From Candidatus Agathobaculum merdigallinarum (lineage in GTDB: Bacteria > Bacillota > Clostridia > Oscillospirales > Butyricicoccaceae), in assembly GCA_019115425.1 (NCBI GenBank), contig DXDO01000057.1, forward strand, positions 1 to 16,315: a stretch of DNA of 16,315 nt, read 5' to 3'. Position numbers and translations under genes: made by a program. Of the stretch, positions 1-7,195 are shown one piece after another; positions within the stretch are counted from its first letter, which is position 1, and every line of letters begins with the position of its first letter. The notes under the pieces are model-generated. The model searched no databases, was not told the origin of the DNA, and saw only the letters and a list, made by a program, of their open reading frames with translations.

Positions 1-3000
1 ATCTCCCTGCGGTATAGTACCACATTGTCCTTACGGGCGGCGTTTCCTTCACTGACAAGGATGTTGCCAATACCGCTTCCGTTTTGATAGAGGGGGATGA
101 TCGTGATCGAACTGTTTACAGGGAAACTACCATTTATACGAATTGTGATCGAGGTTCTCGTAAAGGTATCTACTGAAGCTTGGCCTTTACCGTTTACAAC
201 AGCATCGCCTTTATACGGCCTATATTCCAGAGGCTGATCTGCGCTATCACGATCACGGTAGTAGAGGGGCTTATCAAAGTTTACCGTAATGTATGTTTGC
301 CGAACCCAACTTGGATTGGTGCCAACGGGGCTGGTGGCGACCGATACAACGCGCGGAGGCTCCAGATCTACTACGCGGATATTCGTGACCGCACGGAACA
401 CGGGATCACCGCCCTGCCGGTTTCTGGCGCCGACAATCAGCACATAGGGCGTGTTCGGTACAAGTTCGGAGGAATCCACAAAATCCCTTACGTCCGTTCC
501 AGCGGTGGTAACGCCGGTTAACGGGCTGCTGCCTGCCTGAGCGGTCGGAATGCCGTTGGTACCGCCCTGAATCAAATTCCAGAATTCCATCTTTCGGTCA
601 GAATCGACGATAGGATCGGTGTTAAAGGTATTGTTCTCCATTGCTTGCAGCACGGTAGTTTGGCTTGAGCCAGTCGGTCCATCCATGGGCTCGTCGTAGT
701 CGGACGGATAACCGTTGCCGCCCTGCATATAGAGGGCCCAGTAGGTCTCCACATCAATGGTAGCCGCCGACTGGGATTTGACGCGGTAATAAGCGTTGTC
801 CGCGCTCTGCGCCAGCGCCTCCAGAACCGGCGACGCCACATTGCCGGTGTCGAATTTATAACACATCACATGGGAGGGATATGCATAGGAGCCCATAAGG
901 ACGAAATAAATGTAGTATGTGGTCTTGGGTGTAAGGTTTTCAATGGTAAAGGTTCCCATGCCGCTGCCGAGACGGTAGTCGAAGTTGCCGTACCGGTATC
1001 CGGCGCTCGTATCGTAATAAGTGGATGGGTTCATGATCATGCTGGCGTTCGGATAGGTGATTCCCTGATCTTTACCGGGGCGATCCGGCTCGTTTTTCGA
1101 ATCGCCAATATCCAATACGGTGATGGAGGGATCTGGGTCCAGATTTCCCTCGGGCGCTGCGACATAATAGAGCGTGCCGTCGCGGTCCAGCTGGTAATCA
1201 ATTCTGGTTACGGAGTCGCCGGGCGTCGCGCGGGGATAGGTTGTAACAAAATTCGGCGCGGACTGGTTGGTCAGACGAATCTCAATTTCAAACGGATCGG
1301 GATTACCGATCGAGGAAAGAGGCAGGCCGGAGCCTACATCCTCGCTGAACGATTCATTGCTGATAATACCCTGAACCAGGTTCCGCAGATCAGGGCGTGC
1401 GCCGGTGACACAGAATACCTTGAAATTGACGTCCGCGTCCCACACCTGATCGTTACCTTCGCCATTGATTGATTTTATTTCGATCGCATACTCATAGCCC
1501 TCGAGCGGGATTTCCAACAGCTGTGGATAGTCGTTCATGTCAAGGCCGGTGGCCTGATTATAGCTTACGCCGACCCATTCATACTGCGGCGCATAAGCGA
1601 TGGCGAAGGAAGCGTCACCGCCTGCGGCTTTCTGAACCAGTTTCCAACTACCGTCGGGCCGTGTGCGTTCGTACAGGTTGAAAACAATGCTGGTATCGGC
1701 GGCAATAATCAGGTCATAATACGCATTCTTGGATGCGTTCTGGGTCGTGCCGGCATATGGGATCATGGAGAACGTGGCATCAACCGAAACATCGCTATCA
1801 CCTACCTTGATTTGCACTTGATCCAGTTGGTTAAAGTCCACCTGTGCGTCCAGCACGCGGAAGGACTCTACCTGCGTATCGCGTCCCATATTGTTGCTGG
1901 AAGAGTCCGTGATGAAATTCAGCACAAACTGATAGGTCACGCCGCTTTGCAGATTGAGCGCTTCGGTGTCGAACGTGACCTCGGTCTGGCCTTCTTCGTT
2001 CAGCTCCACGGAAATGTTATCCAAGCCGTATTCACCCAAGTTCAGCTGGACCTTCTTATCGGGGGAATTGATGTCCAGATTGTTCAGCGTGAACATGCCT
2101 TCGATGATTTCAAGCCAGGTTACGGTCTCTTCGCCGTCGGTGCCGGCAACGGGGAACTCGCGCGTTCCATCTTTCGCCTGCTGGTACATCTCGACCAGCG
2201 ACATACGCGTTTGGGTGCTGAAAATATCCTCGCTGAATACCAGTGTGATGTCGGTATCGGCAAGCGGGATATTGTCCGCGTTGGCCTGCGAGAATCGCTG
2301 CTCGACCAGGGTAGGCGCATTGTTGTCCAGCGTTTTCGCATTTTCGATCACAGTGATCTCGGACATGTTGCCGGAATCATCTTCCGCGACAAAATAGATG
2401 TCATAGGCGGTTTCCGGCTCCAGACCGTTCATGTTGAAACTGTTGGGGGTGTTTTCCCTGGCGTTGAACGAACCGCTGGTAAGCGCATACATACCGCCTT
2501 TGATCTGCAGCTGCTTATCGAGCAGGATCGCATCTTCGTCCGACAGGCCGGGGTTTTCCACGGGATAATCCGTTCCGTGGCGAACGATCGCCCAGTATAC
2601 CTTGCCATCCTCATTGATTGCAGAATCGCCGGTCAGGCTGTTGTTGTTGATCTCTGTAATGCGGGGATAGTTGGTCAGGAAAACGGGCGGGGTGCGGTCC
2701 GCGGTCTCGACGGATACGCGGATGACATTCGAGTCGTTGATGCCGTCGGTCAGGAAGAAATAAGCGTCGTACTCGGTCAACTCCTGAAGGGCGTCCTTCG
2801 CGCTTTCGTTGATGGAGCCCATGCGGATGCTGTCCTCTTCGCTGCGGACCACGCGGCGGCTGCCGGAGTCGATCGCGCCGCTCAGAGAACCGTCCTTAAA
2901 CTCGTTGGCGGTGGGCGCATCCATGCCGCTCAGATAGATCGCCCAGTACAGGGTGCAGGTCTTGGTCGGCGCAACGTCGAAATCAACATAGGTGTCCTCG

Positions 3001-4727
3001 ATCGTAGTGGCGCGGGGATAGCCGGAAGCAAACGCGGGGCGGCTGTTATCCGGCGTGGTAAAGTAAACATTCTTTACTTTGCTTTGATCCTCGCGTCCGT
3101 CCACCAATACGGCGGAAAGCACATACGAGGTATCGATGGACAGGCCGGTAATGCGCTGGGACAGATCCTCGTTGGCGTTGCTGACGGCGATGTTGCCGCT
3201 TCGCACGATATTTGCGCCGTAGCTGGGCGGATTGATCAGGTCGGAAGCGGACAGGGGACCGTCGCCGCTCAGGCGGACCGCCCAGTACAGCGTGCCGGGT
3301 TTATTGGTCTGGAAGGTGGCCTGCGCCTGATTGGGAGCGAGATCGTCAAGGCGCGGATAGCCGCTCAGGATGCGGGGAAAGTCGGACATCTGCTCGCCGA
3401 GCGTACTGTCCATAATGATGCCGTCAATATCGGCTGTGATGCCGGGGCGGATATGGATGATATCCGGCAGCATCTCGACGACACAGCCGGGCGCGTTGAC
3501 ATTCAGTATGCCGATATCGCCCTCGCCGCGGACGGTGGTCGCCGTGTCAAGGTTCAGCACCTCGACCGTCGCGCCCTGCGCAATGGTGATTTCGGTGCCG
3601 ACAGCGTTTTCGTCAACGGTCAGCTGCTCCACCGTACCGCTGCCGACAGTGATGCGGGAGTCAGGAGTCATGGTGATGACCTCGTGGATATTGCCCGACA
3701 GGTCGAGCTGCGTGCCGTCCTCGCCGTCCACCTCGATGTACTGGAAGCCATAGTCGCCGGTGGAGCGGTTTTCCAGATAGGTGTCAGTGCGGACGTATAC
3801 ACGGCCGATATCGGTATCGCCGACCGACCGGATGGTGACATATTGGTTGGTCAGGCTGTCCACGATCATTTCGGGCGCGGTGCTGTTTTTCAGGATAATA
3901 CTGCAATCGCCCTCGTTACTTTCGCCCGCGCCGCTGGCAATGATGCTTCCATATACGGTAACATTGTTCAGCGTGACATATCCGAGGCCGACACCGCCTG
4001 TGATATACAGGTCGCCGGTCACTGTCATGTTTTCCAGCGTTACGCCCGAGGTCGAGACCATCAGATTGCCGGAAACGCTGTTGGAGTAGGTGCCGGGAGT
4101 CTGCACCGGTGTGCCGATCACGCGGACCAGCATGATGGCAACCTCGCCGCGTGTGATGTTGTCCAGCGGACGGAAGGTTCCGCCCGGGTCGCCGCGCAGG
4201 ATGCCCTTTTCCACTGCGGCCTTGATATAGCCGCGGCTCCAGCTGCTGGCCTGCCGGCTGTCGGTAAAGGAAAGATCCTCGCCGGAAAGCGGCTGAAGCA
4301 GCAGGTTGCGGCATAACAGCGTTGCGGCCTGCTCGCGCGTCAGCGTGGAATTGGGAGAGGCCGCGGTGGCTGAAGAGCCGCGGAAATAGCCCGCCGTATA
4401 AGCGATGCTGATATCGTCATAGAACCAGTCGCGGGGGCGGACGTCGCGAAACGGCTGAGCGCCGGCTTTTGTGTAGCCGAACGCCCGGTTGAGCAGGGCG
4501 CAGAACTCCGCGCGGGTAATCGCTCTGTCGGGGTTCAGGTTGCCGGCGGAATCGCCGCGCATGATCCCCCAGGACACCAGCTTGTTGACCGCGCTGGTAG
4601 CGCTTGCGGACGCTGCCGCAGCCTCAATATTCCAAACAGGGGCCAGGCCGAGCAGCATTGCGGCACACAGCAGCAAGGCGCACAGCCGACGGCCGGTAGA
4701 AATCAGTTTCGTGGAAATTCGCTTCAT
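1..4727 (-). CDS. Giant secreted SLH-domain surface protein with YPR/TLYW repeats (C-terminus outside window)
   Basis: The reading frame is open from the ATG at 4727-4725 to the window edge, giving at least 1575 residues with no stop. The start is supported by AAGGTGAG seven bases upstream. A signal peptide is evident: basic start (MKRISTK), hydrophobic core around residues 16-30, and an alanine-rich cleavage area near 36-42. Three SLH domains follow (about 44-86, 95-143, 156-210), with ITRAE, LTREQ and ITRGE at the family's TRAE position; SLH domains bind secondary cell-wall polymer, so the protein should sit on the cell surface. Residues about 213-433 are short beta-rich, Asn/Val/Thr/Gly repeats resembling a right-handed beta-helix. 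Then come Ig/Fn3-like modules with YPR at about 457, 570, 687 and 1164, and SbsA-type Ig-like segments near 796-835 and from about 1450. It is the last visible gene of a leftward operon, 40 bases after the PilZ gene. Ligand is unknown; adhesin or S-layer component is inferred. Confidence 0.9.
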   Translation of the reverse strand, partial: MKRISTKLISTGRRLCALLLCAAMLLGLAPVWNIEAAAASASATSAVNKLVSWGIMRGDSAGNLNPDRAITRAEFCALLNRAFGYTKAGAQPFRDVRPRDWFYDDISIAYTAGYFRGSSATAASPNSTLTREQAATLLCRNLLLQPLSGEDLSFTDSRQASSWSRGYIKAAVEKGILRGDPGGTFRPLDNITRGEVAIMLVRVIGTPVQTPGTYSNSVSGNLMVSTSGVTLENMTVTGDLYITGGVGLGYVTLNNVTVYGSIIASGAGESNEGDCSIILKNSTAPEMIVDSLTNQYVTIRSVGDTDIGRVYVRTDTYLENRSTGDYGFQYIEVDGEDGTQLDLSGNIHEVITMTPDSRITVGSGTVEQLTVDENAVGTEITIAQGATVEVLNLDTATTVRGEGDIGILNVNAPGCVVEMLPDIIHIRPGITADIDGIIMDSTLGEQMSDFPRILSGYPRLDDLAPNQAQATFQTNKPGTLYWAVRLSGDGPLSASDLINPPSYGANIVRSGNIAVSNANEDLSQRITGLSIDTSYVLSAVLVDGREDQSKVKNVYFTTPDNSRPAFASGYPRATTIEDTYVDFDVAPTKTCTLYWAIYLSGMDAPTANEFKDGSLSGAIDSGSRRVVRSEEDSIRMGSINESAKDALQELTEYDAYFFLTDGINDSNVIRVSVETADRTPPVFLTNYPRITEINNNSLTGDSAINEDGKVYWAIVRHGTDYPVENPGLSDEDAILLDKQLQIKGGMYALTSGSFNARENTPNSFNMNGLEPETAYDIYFVAEDDSGNMSEITVIENAKTLDNNAPTLVEQRFSQANADNIPLADTDITLVFSEDIFSTQTRMSLVEMYQQAKDGTREFPVAGTDGEETVTWLEIIEGMFTLNNLDINSPDKKVQLNLGEYGLDNISVELNEEGQTEVTFDTEALNLQSGVTYQFVLNFITDSSSNNMGRDTQVESFRVLDAQVDFNQLDQVQIKVGDSDVSVDATFSMIPYAGTTQNASKNAYYDLIIAADTSIVFNLYERTRPDGSWKLVQKAAGGDASFAIAYAPQYEWVGVSYNQATGLDMNDYPQLLEIPLEGYEYAIEIKSINGEGNDQVWDADVNFKVFCVTGARPDLRNLVQGIISNESFSEDVGSGLPLSSIGNPDPFEIEIRLTNQSAPNFVTTYPRATPGDSVTRIDYQLDRDGTLYYVAAPEGNLDPDPSITVLDIGDSKNEPDRPGKDQGITYPNASMIMNPSTYYDTSAGYRYGNFDYRLGSGMGTFTIENLTPKTTYYIYFVLMGSYAYPSHVMCYKFDTGNVASPVLEALAQSADNAYYRVKSQSAATIDVETYWALYMQGGNGYPSDYDEPMDGPTGSSQTTVLQAMENNTFNTDPIVDSDRKMEFWNLIQGGTNGIPTAQAGSSPLTGVTTAGTDVRDFVDSSELVPNTPYVLIVGARNRQGGDPVFRAVTNIRVVDLEPPRVVSVATSPVGTNPSWVRQTYITVNFDKPLYYRDRDSADQPLEYRPYKGDAVVNGKGQASVDTFTRTSITIRINGSFPVNSSITIIPLYQNGSGIGNILVSEGNAARKDNVVLYRRE
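1150..3362 (-). repeat. Protein-level repeats: four YPR...TLYW modules
   Basis: Four modules of the surface protein share an x-Y-P-R motif followed by a (T/K)-(L/V)-Y-(W/Y) motif. The Y-P-R codons lie just after (leftward of) 3362, 3023, 2672 and 1241; the W or second Y codon lies at 3282, 2943, 2595 and 1164. The distance between motifs is 26, 26, 25 and 25 residues, so the copies are truly periodic and not chance matches. The first three modules start 113 and 117 residues apart. Each module ends in a fibronectin-III-like strand pattern (for example PETAYDIYFVAED and PKTTYYIYFVLMG). A fifth, degenerate copy near 740 keeps ETYWALY but has lost YPR. Confidence 0.85.
4075..4600 (-). other. Three tandem SLH domains (encoded region)
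   Basis: This stretch encodes the cell-wall anchoring part of the giant surface protein, near its N-terminus. Each domain shows the family pattern: an aromatic or hydrophobic opening (FRD, FTD in the second and third), a mid-domain tryptophan or tyrosine (VSWGIM, DWFYDDI, SSWSRGYI), a G-x-x-x-G or RGD turn before the NP/SP/RP segment, and a TRAE-like motif. The TRAE equivalents are TRAE, TREQ and TRGE. The second and third vary at positions linked in other SLH proteins to secondary cell-wall polymer binding. N-terminal SLH position right after the signal peptide is common in Bacillota. Confidence 0.9.
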
Positions 4728-4733
4728 GGTAAC

Positions 4734-4758
4734 TCACCTTTTCTTGTTTTTTCACCTT
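4734..4758 (-). repeat. Duplicated AAGGTGA Shine-Dalgarno-like heptamer
   Basis: On the minus strand AAGGTGA occurs twice, 18 bases apart, between the PilZ stop codon and the surface-protein ATG. The copy at 4740-4734 is at the right distance from the ATG at 4727 to be the working ribosome binding site. The copy at 4758-4752 is too far upstream and may be a leftover duplication or a standby site. Confidence 0.5.
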
Positions 4759-4767
4759 GTCGCTTGG

Positions 4768-5355
4768 TTATGCGGAATGATGATGCAGGTCGTATTCAAA
4801 AATACATTCTTGAATCATGGCCTCTTCTGCGGGGAGTAGATCCACAAATTGGCAGGAATATAAATTGCTGCCGCTGGGCAGAGGGCGCAGCACCTTTAAG
4901 CGGACGAGCAACGGCGGCTCGGTACAGGGGAGTGCAATCTCAAATACCTGATCCGTCAGCAGGGGTTCCATACTGTAGATTGCGATGCCGCCGCAGCTGA
5001 TATCCTTGCTGACAACAGGGAGCCGGAACAAAACGCCTGAAACGGGATAAAGATAGGTTTGGAATGACATCGGAATACGCAGATGCCGGCGCAGGCGTTC
5101 GTCGATCCGATCCTCCGCCCAAAAATAGAACTGATCACCGCGCAATCGCTCGACTTTGCCGCGCCAGGCCATGAATTCGGTAGAGTTTAGGCTGAGAATA
5201 TTGATCGCGGGCAGGGATAAAAGGTCGATGGATGGCGTAGAGGTCAGCTCAAATATTTTTCGCTGGCCTTGCTGCTCCATTAAAATGGCGCTGGCGAGCG
5301 TCTGCTGGTTATCATCTAAAATGATAAATTTTTTTTCCGGCTGCCGACGGTTCAT
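4768..5355 (-). CDS. PilZ-domain c-di-GMP receptor (YcgR/YpfA-like)
   Basis: This 195-residue protein carries both halves of the PilZ c-di-GMP signature: R-x-x-x-R at residues 89-93 (RRHLR) and D-x-S-x-x-G at 118-123 (DISCGG). The preceding 50 residues (FMAWRGKVERL, then QFYFWAED) resemble the N-terminal beta-barrel half of YcgR/YpfA proteins, which in motile bacteria bind the flagellar motor when c-di-GMP is high. No membrane segment or signal peptide is visible, so it should be cytoplasmic. The ATG is preceded by a near-perfect AAAGGAGG and overlaps the FlhB2 stop by four bases, indicating translational coupling. Placement after FliK-like and FlhB2 genes suggests a flagellar role; placement before the surface-protein gene leaves open a role in adhesion. 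The first 40 residues are not recognised. Confidence 0.88.
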   Translation of the reverse strand: MNRRQPEKKFIILDDNQQTLASAILMEQQGQRKIFELTSTPSIDLLSLPAINILSLNSTEFMAWRGKVERLRGDQFYFWAEDRIDERLRRHLRIPMSFQTYLYPVSGVLFRLPVVSKDISCGGIAIYSMEPLLTDQVFEIALPCTEPPLLVRLKVLRPLPSGSNLYSCQFVDLLPAEEAMIQECIFEYDLHHHSA

Positions 5356-5675
5356 GGGTTTTCCTCCTTTACTGGTTGCCCTGCCCGCTGGCGGGGTTTT
5401 TGTGGGTTATTGGGATCAAAATGCAGGAAATATACATAGATATCGACAATGAAACGATAAAGCGACTCAGGGATTTCCTGCCCCAGCTGAAGCTGAGACA
5501 GCATCGTGGCAAGAGAGGTGTCTTCATACACGGGCACGCCGTTTTCCGCCGCAACCTCGACGATTTTCTCCGCCATGTATCCCATGCCCGAAGCGACGAT
5601 GACCGGAGCGGGATTGCCGTTTTCATATTGCAGCGCCACTGCCTTGCGCGCCGGATTATGATCAGACTGCGACAT
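5352..5675 (-). CDS. flhB2: FlhB2/YlqH: stand-alone FlhB cytoplasmic-tail homologue
   Basis: This 107-residue protein matches the C-terminal cytoplasmic domain of the flagellar export protein FlhB (YscU/EscU superfamily) without the membrane part. Recognisable stretches are KAVALQY (11-17), PVIVASGMGYMAEKI (24-38), GVPVYEDTSLATML (46-59) and IPESLYRFI (68-76). In full-length FlhB the conserved self-cleavage site NPTH precedes the AVALKY stretch; here the equivalent is NPAR (7-10), so Asn-Pro survives but Thr and His do not. Such short paralogues (YlqH of Bacillus) are known beside flagellar genes and FliK/YlqG-type proteins, and are thought to substitute for or interact with the FlhB tail. 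The start has AAGGAAGGA upstream and lies 14 bases inside the FliK-like gene; the stop overlaps the PilZ ATG. No autocleavage is expected. Confidence 0.88.
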   Translation of the reverse strand: MSQSDHNPARKAVALQYENGNPAPVIVASGMGYMAEKIVEVAAENGVPVYEDTSLATMLSQLQLGQEIPESLYRFIVDIYVYFLHFDPNNPQKPRQRAGQPVKEENP

Positions 5676-7086
5676 TGATACTGTCCTTCCTTTCGAAAAT
5701 TTTCGGAAACACCTCGGAGATCGCCAGAGGCTTTACCATGGGGGCGGCGCGCATGGAAGAAGCGTCCAGCCCCTCCTTCGCGGCCAGCGAAGCCATTTTT
5801 TCTTCAAACAATTCGGTAAACGGCGACAACTGCCGCGGACAGAGCAGGGAAGCCTCCACCTTGCTGTCGCGGAAGGTGATCACCAGATCAAACAGCCCCA
5901 GGTCCTGGATATCGAATTTGAGCAGCAGCCGCATGGCCCGCCCGCCGGAGGATTCGCCGTTCGCTTCATTCTCGGCATCGGGATCGACCCAAAGCTCGGA
6001 GAACATCATGCGTCCGTCCATCTCGACCGGAAGCATGGCGTGCATCAGCGGCATGTATACGCTTTGGTTGATCAGGATGGAATCCATCAGCGCCTGGAAG
6101 GTTTGCCGCAGATCGGCGCCGCCGTCGCCCCGCATGGCCTGTGAAGCGACCTGAAGCAGTTGCTCCGTGAGCGGCTGGGCGGGCTGGTTGGCGGAAGCGG
6201 CATTTTCCTGAAGGAAGAGCAGCAGGCGGCTTGCGTCCATATCGCCGAAATGGCGTTTCAGCGGCGCGTATCCGAGCAGCTGATAAAATGACTGCAGCAT
6301 GCTCTGCGGCGAGCCGTTTTCATAGCGCGCGATATCCAGCAGCAGCAGCCCCATCAGGCTGCGCGAGATGCCGCGGTCATGGATCTGGGCTACATAATCC
6401 GACAGGTAGGGGACGATGGTGCCCTGCAGCAGGCGGAGCGCGCCGGCGCGGTTATTCTGCATCAGCAGGGAATTGAGCGAGGAAAGCTGCTCGCCCAGCG
6501 CCTCGCTGAAGCGGTTCGGCATGAACCAGGACATCTGCTGCAGCGTGCGCTGCAAATTGCGCTCAATATGCGCGGTAGAGGAAAAGTCGTTGTATTTTTT
6601 CAAAAACTGCAAAATATCGGCCTTGAGGCTGGCGGAGGGATTTTGCTGGAGGGCTTCGCGCAGGGCGTCGAAAAGCGGCCCGTGAAAGCGCGCCGAACCG
6701 GACAGCTGTCCCTTCAAAAGATTGAACAGTGCTTCGTCATCCACTGAGAGCATCTGGAGCAACTGCGCGATTTCGTGGCTGATTCCGGCGGTCAGGCCGG
6801 ATGTCACAAGTGTGCCCTGACGCGAGGTAAGAAAATGAGCCATCAGCTCGGCTACCGTGCCGGATGAGCGGAGCTCTTTCAGAAACGCCTGAAAGTATGA
6901 GTCATACCGGCGCGCCGATTCCGCAGTGGCCGTGTCCTGCCGGTCGGTGCGGGCATCCGCGCGGCCGACCCTGCTGGGATCGGGGATGTTCTGGATATGC
7001 GGATCGTTTGGCGTGATGGGAGAACGGTATGTATTATTTCCTTCCTGCCCGGGGACAGGATTGGTTACGCTTGTAATATTCGGCAT
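5662..7086 (-). CDS. FliK C-terminal-like flagellar protein (YlqG-type)
   Basis: This 474-residue protein has no signal peptide or membrane segment. Residues 1-55 are polar and rich in Pro, Asn and Asp and look disordered. Residues about 60-345 are leucine-rich and mostly helical (LLQMLSVDDEAL, SLMGLLLLDIARY). The last 90 residues resemble the FliK C-terminal domain: LLLKFDIQDLGLFDLVITF (388-406), a short beta strand (VEASLLC), then an amphipathic helix (LFEEKMASLAAKEGL). FliK C-domains contact the FlhB tail to switch export specificity, and here the next gene is an FlhB-tail homologue, supporting the call. It is first in the leftward operon, with GGAG seven bases before the ATG. It lacks the usual Gln/Ser-rich FliK ruler segment, so it is more likely a YlqG-type relative than the hook-length ruler itself. 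Confidence 0.6.
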   Translation of the reverse strand: MPNITSVTNPVPGQEGNNTYRSPITPNDPHIQNIPDPSRVGRADARTDRQDTATAESARRYDSYFQAFLKELRSSGTVAELMAHFLTSRQGTLVTSGLTAGISHEIAQLLQMLSVDDEALFNLLKGQLSGSARFHGPLFDALREALQQNPSASLKADILQFLKKYNDFSSTAHIERNLQRTLQQMSWFMPNRFSEALGEQLSSLNSLLMQNNRAGALRLLQGTIVPYLSDYVAQIHDRGISRSLMGLLLLDIARYENGSPQSMLQSFYQLLGYAPLKRHFGDMDASRLLLFLQENAASANQPAQPLTEQLLQVASQAMRGDGGADLRQTFQALMDSILINQSVYMPLMHAMLPVEMDGRMMFSELWVDPDAENEANGESSGGRAMRLLLKFDIQDLGLFDLVITFRDSKVEASLLCPRQLSPFTELFEEKMASLAAKEGLDASSMRAAPMVKPLAISEVFPKIFERKDSINVAV

Positions 7087-7110
7087 GGCGCTGCTCCATT
7101 TCTCAACAGA

Positions 7111-7139
7111 ATTTTATTTAACTATCTTAATTGATACAA
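7111..7139 (-). promoter_or_regulatory. Putative sigma-A promoter for the leftward operon
   Basis: On the minus strand TTGTAT (7139-7134) and TAAAAT (7116-7111) are separated by exactly 17 bases. This resembles a housekeeping promoter with four of six -35 matches and five of six -10 matches. Transcription would start near 7104, leaving a leader of about 18 bases with the GGAG site in it. No sigma-28 pattern is visible on this strand. Confidence 0.45.
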
Positions 7140-7157
7140 AATCTGGTCGAAGATAAT
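7131..7157 (+). promoter_or_regulatory. Possible promoter for cheAWRB
   Basis: TTGATA (7131-7136) and GATAAT (7152-7157) face cheA, but the spacer is only 15 bases, short for sigma-A. GAAGATAA at 7149-7156 also partly matches the sigma-28 -10 element GCCGATAA, though no convincing -35 element lies at the right distance. The elements overlap the leftward promoter, so the two operons may be divergently and competitively transcribed. Confidence 0.25.
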
Positions 7158-7180
7158 AAAAAGAGATGTATAAAAATTTC

Positions 7181-7190
7181 GAAAGGGTGA
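7181..7190 (+). promoter_or_regulatory. Ribosome binding site deciding the cheA start
   Basis: GAAAGGGTGA sits five bases before the ATG at 7196. The in-frame ATG at 7166, ten codons upstream, has only A/T-rich sequence before it and would give an N-terminus (MYKNFERVNL) not needed by the HPt domain. The start at 7196 is therefore preferred. Confidence 0.75.
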
Positions 7191-7195
7191 ACCTC

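Noticed and set aside
870..1472. A 200-codon plus-strand open frame
   Set aside because: It lies wholly within the surface-protein gene on the other strand and its product has no recognisable domain.
1812..4316. An 834-codon open frame on the plus strand, antisense to the surface-protein gene
   Set aside because: Its length follows from the codon bias of the true minus-strand gene, which has a signal peptide, SLH domains and internal repeats. The plus-strand product has Ile/Val/Asp/His-rich, domainless composition and no ribosome binding site was noted.
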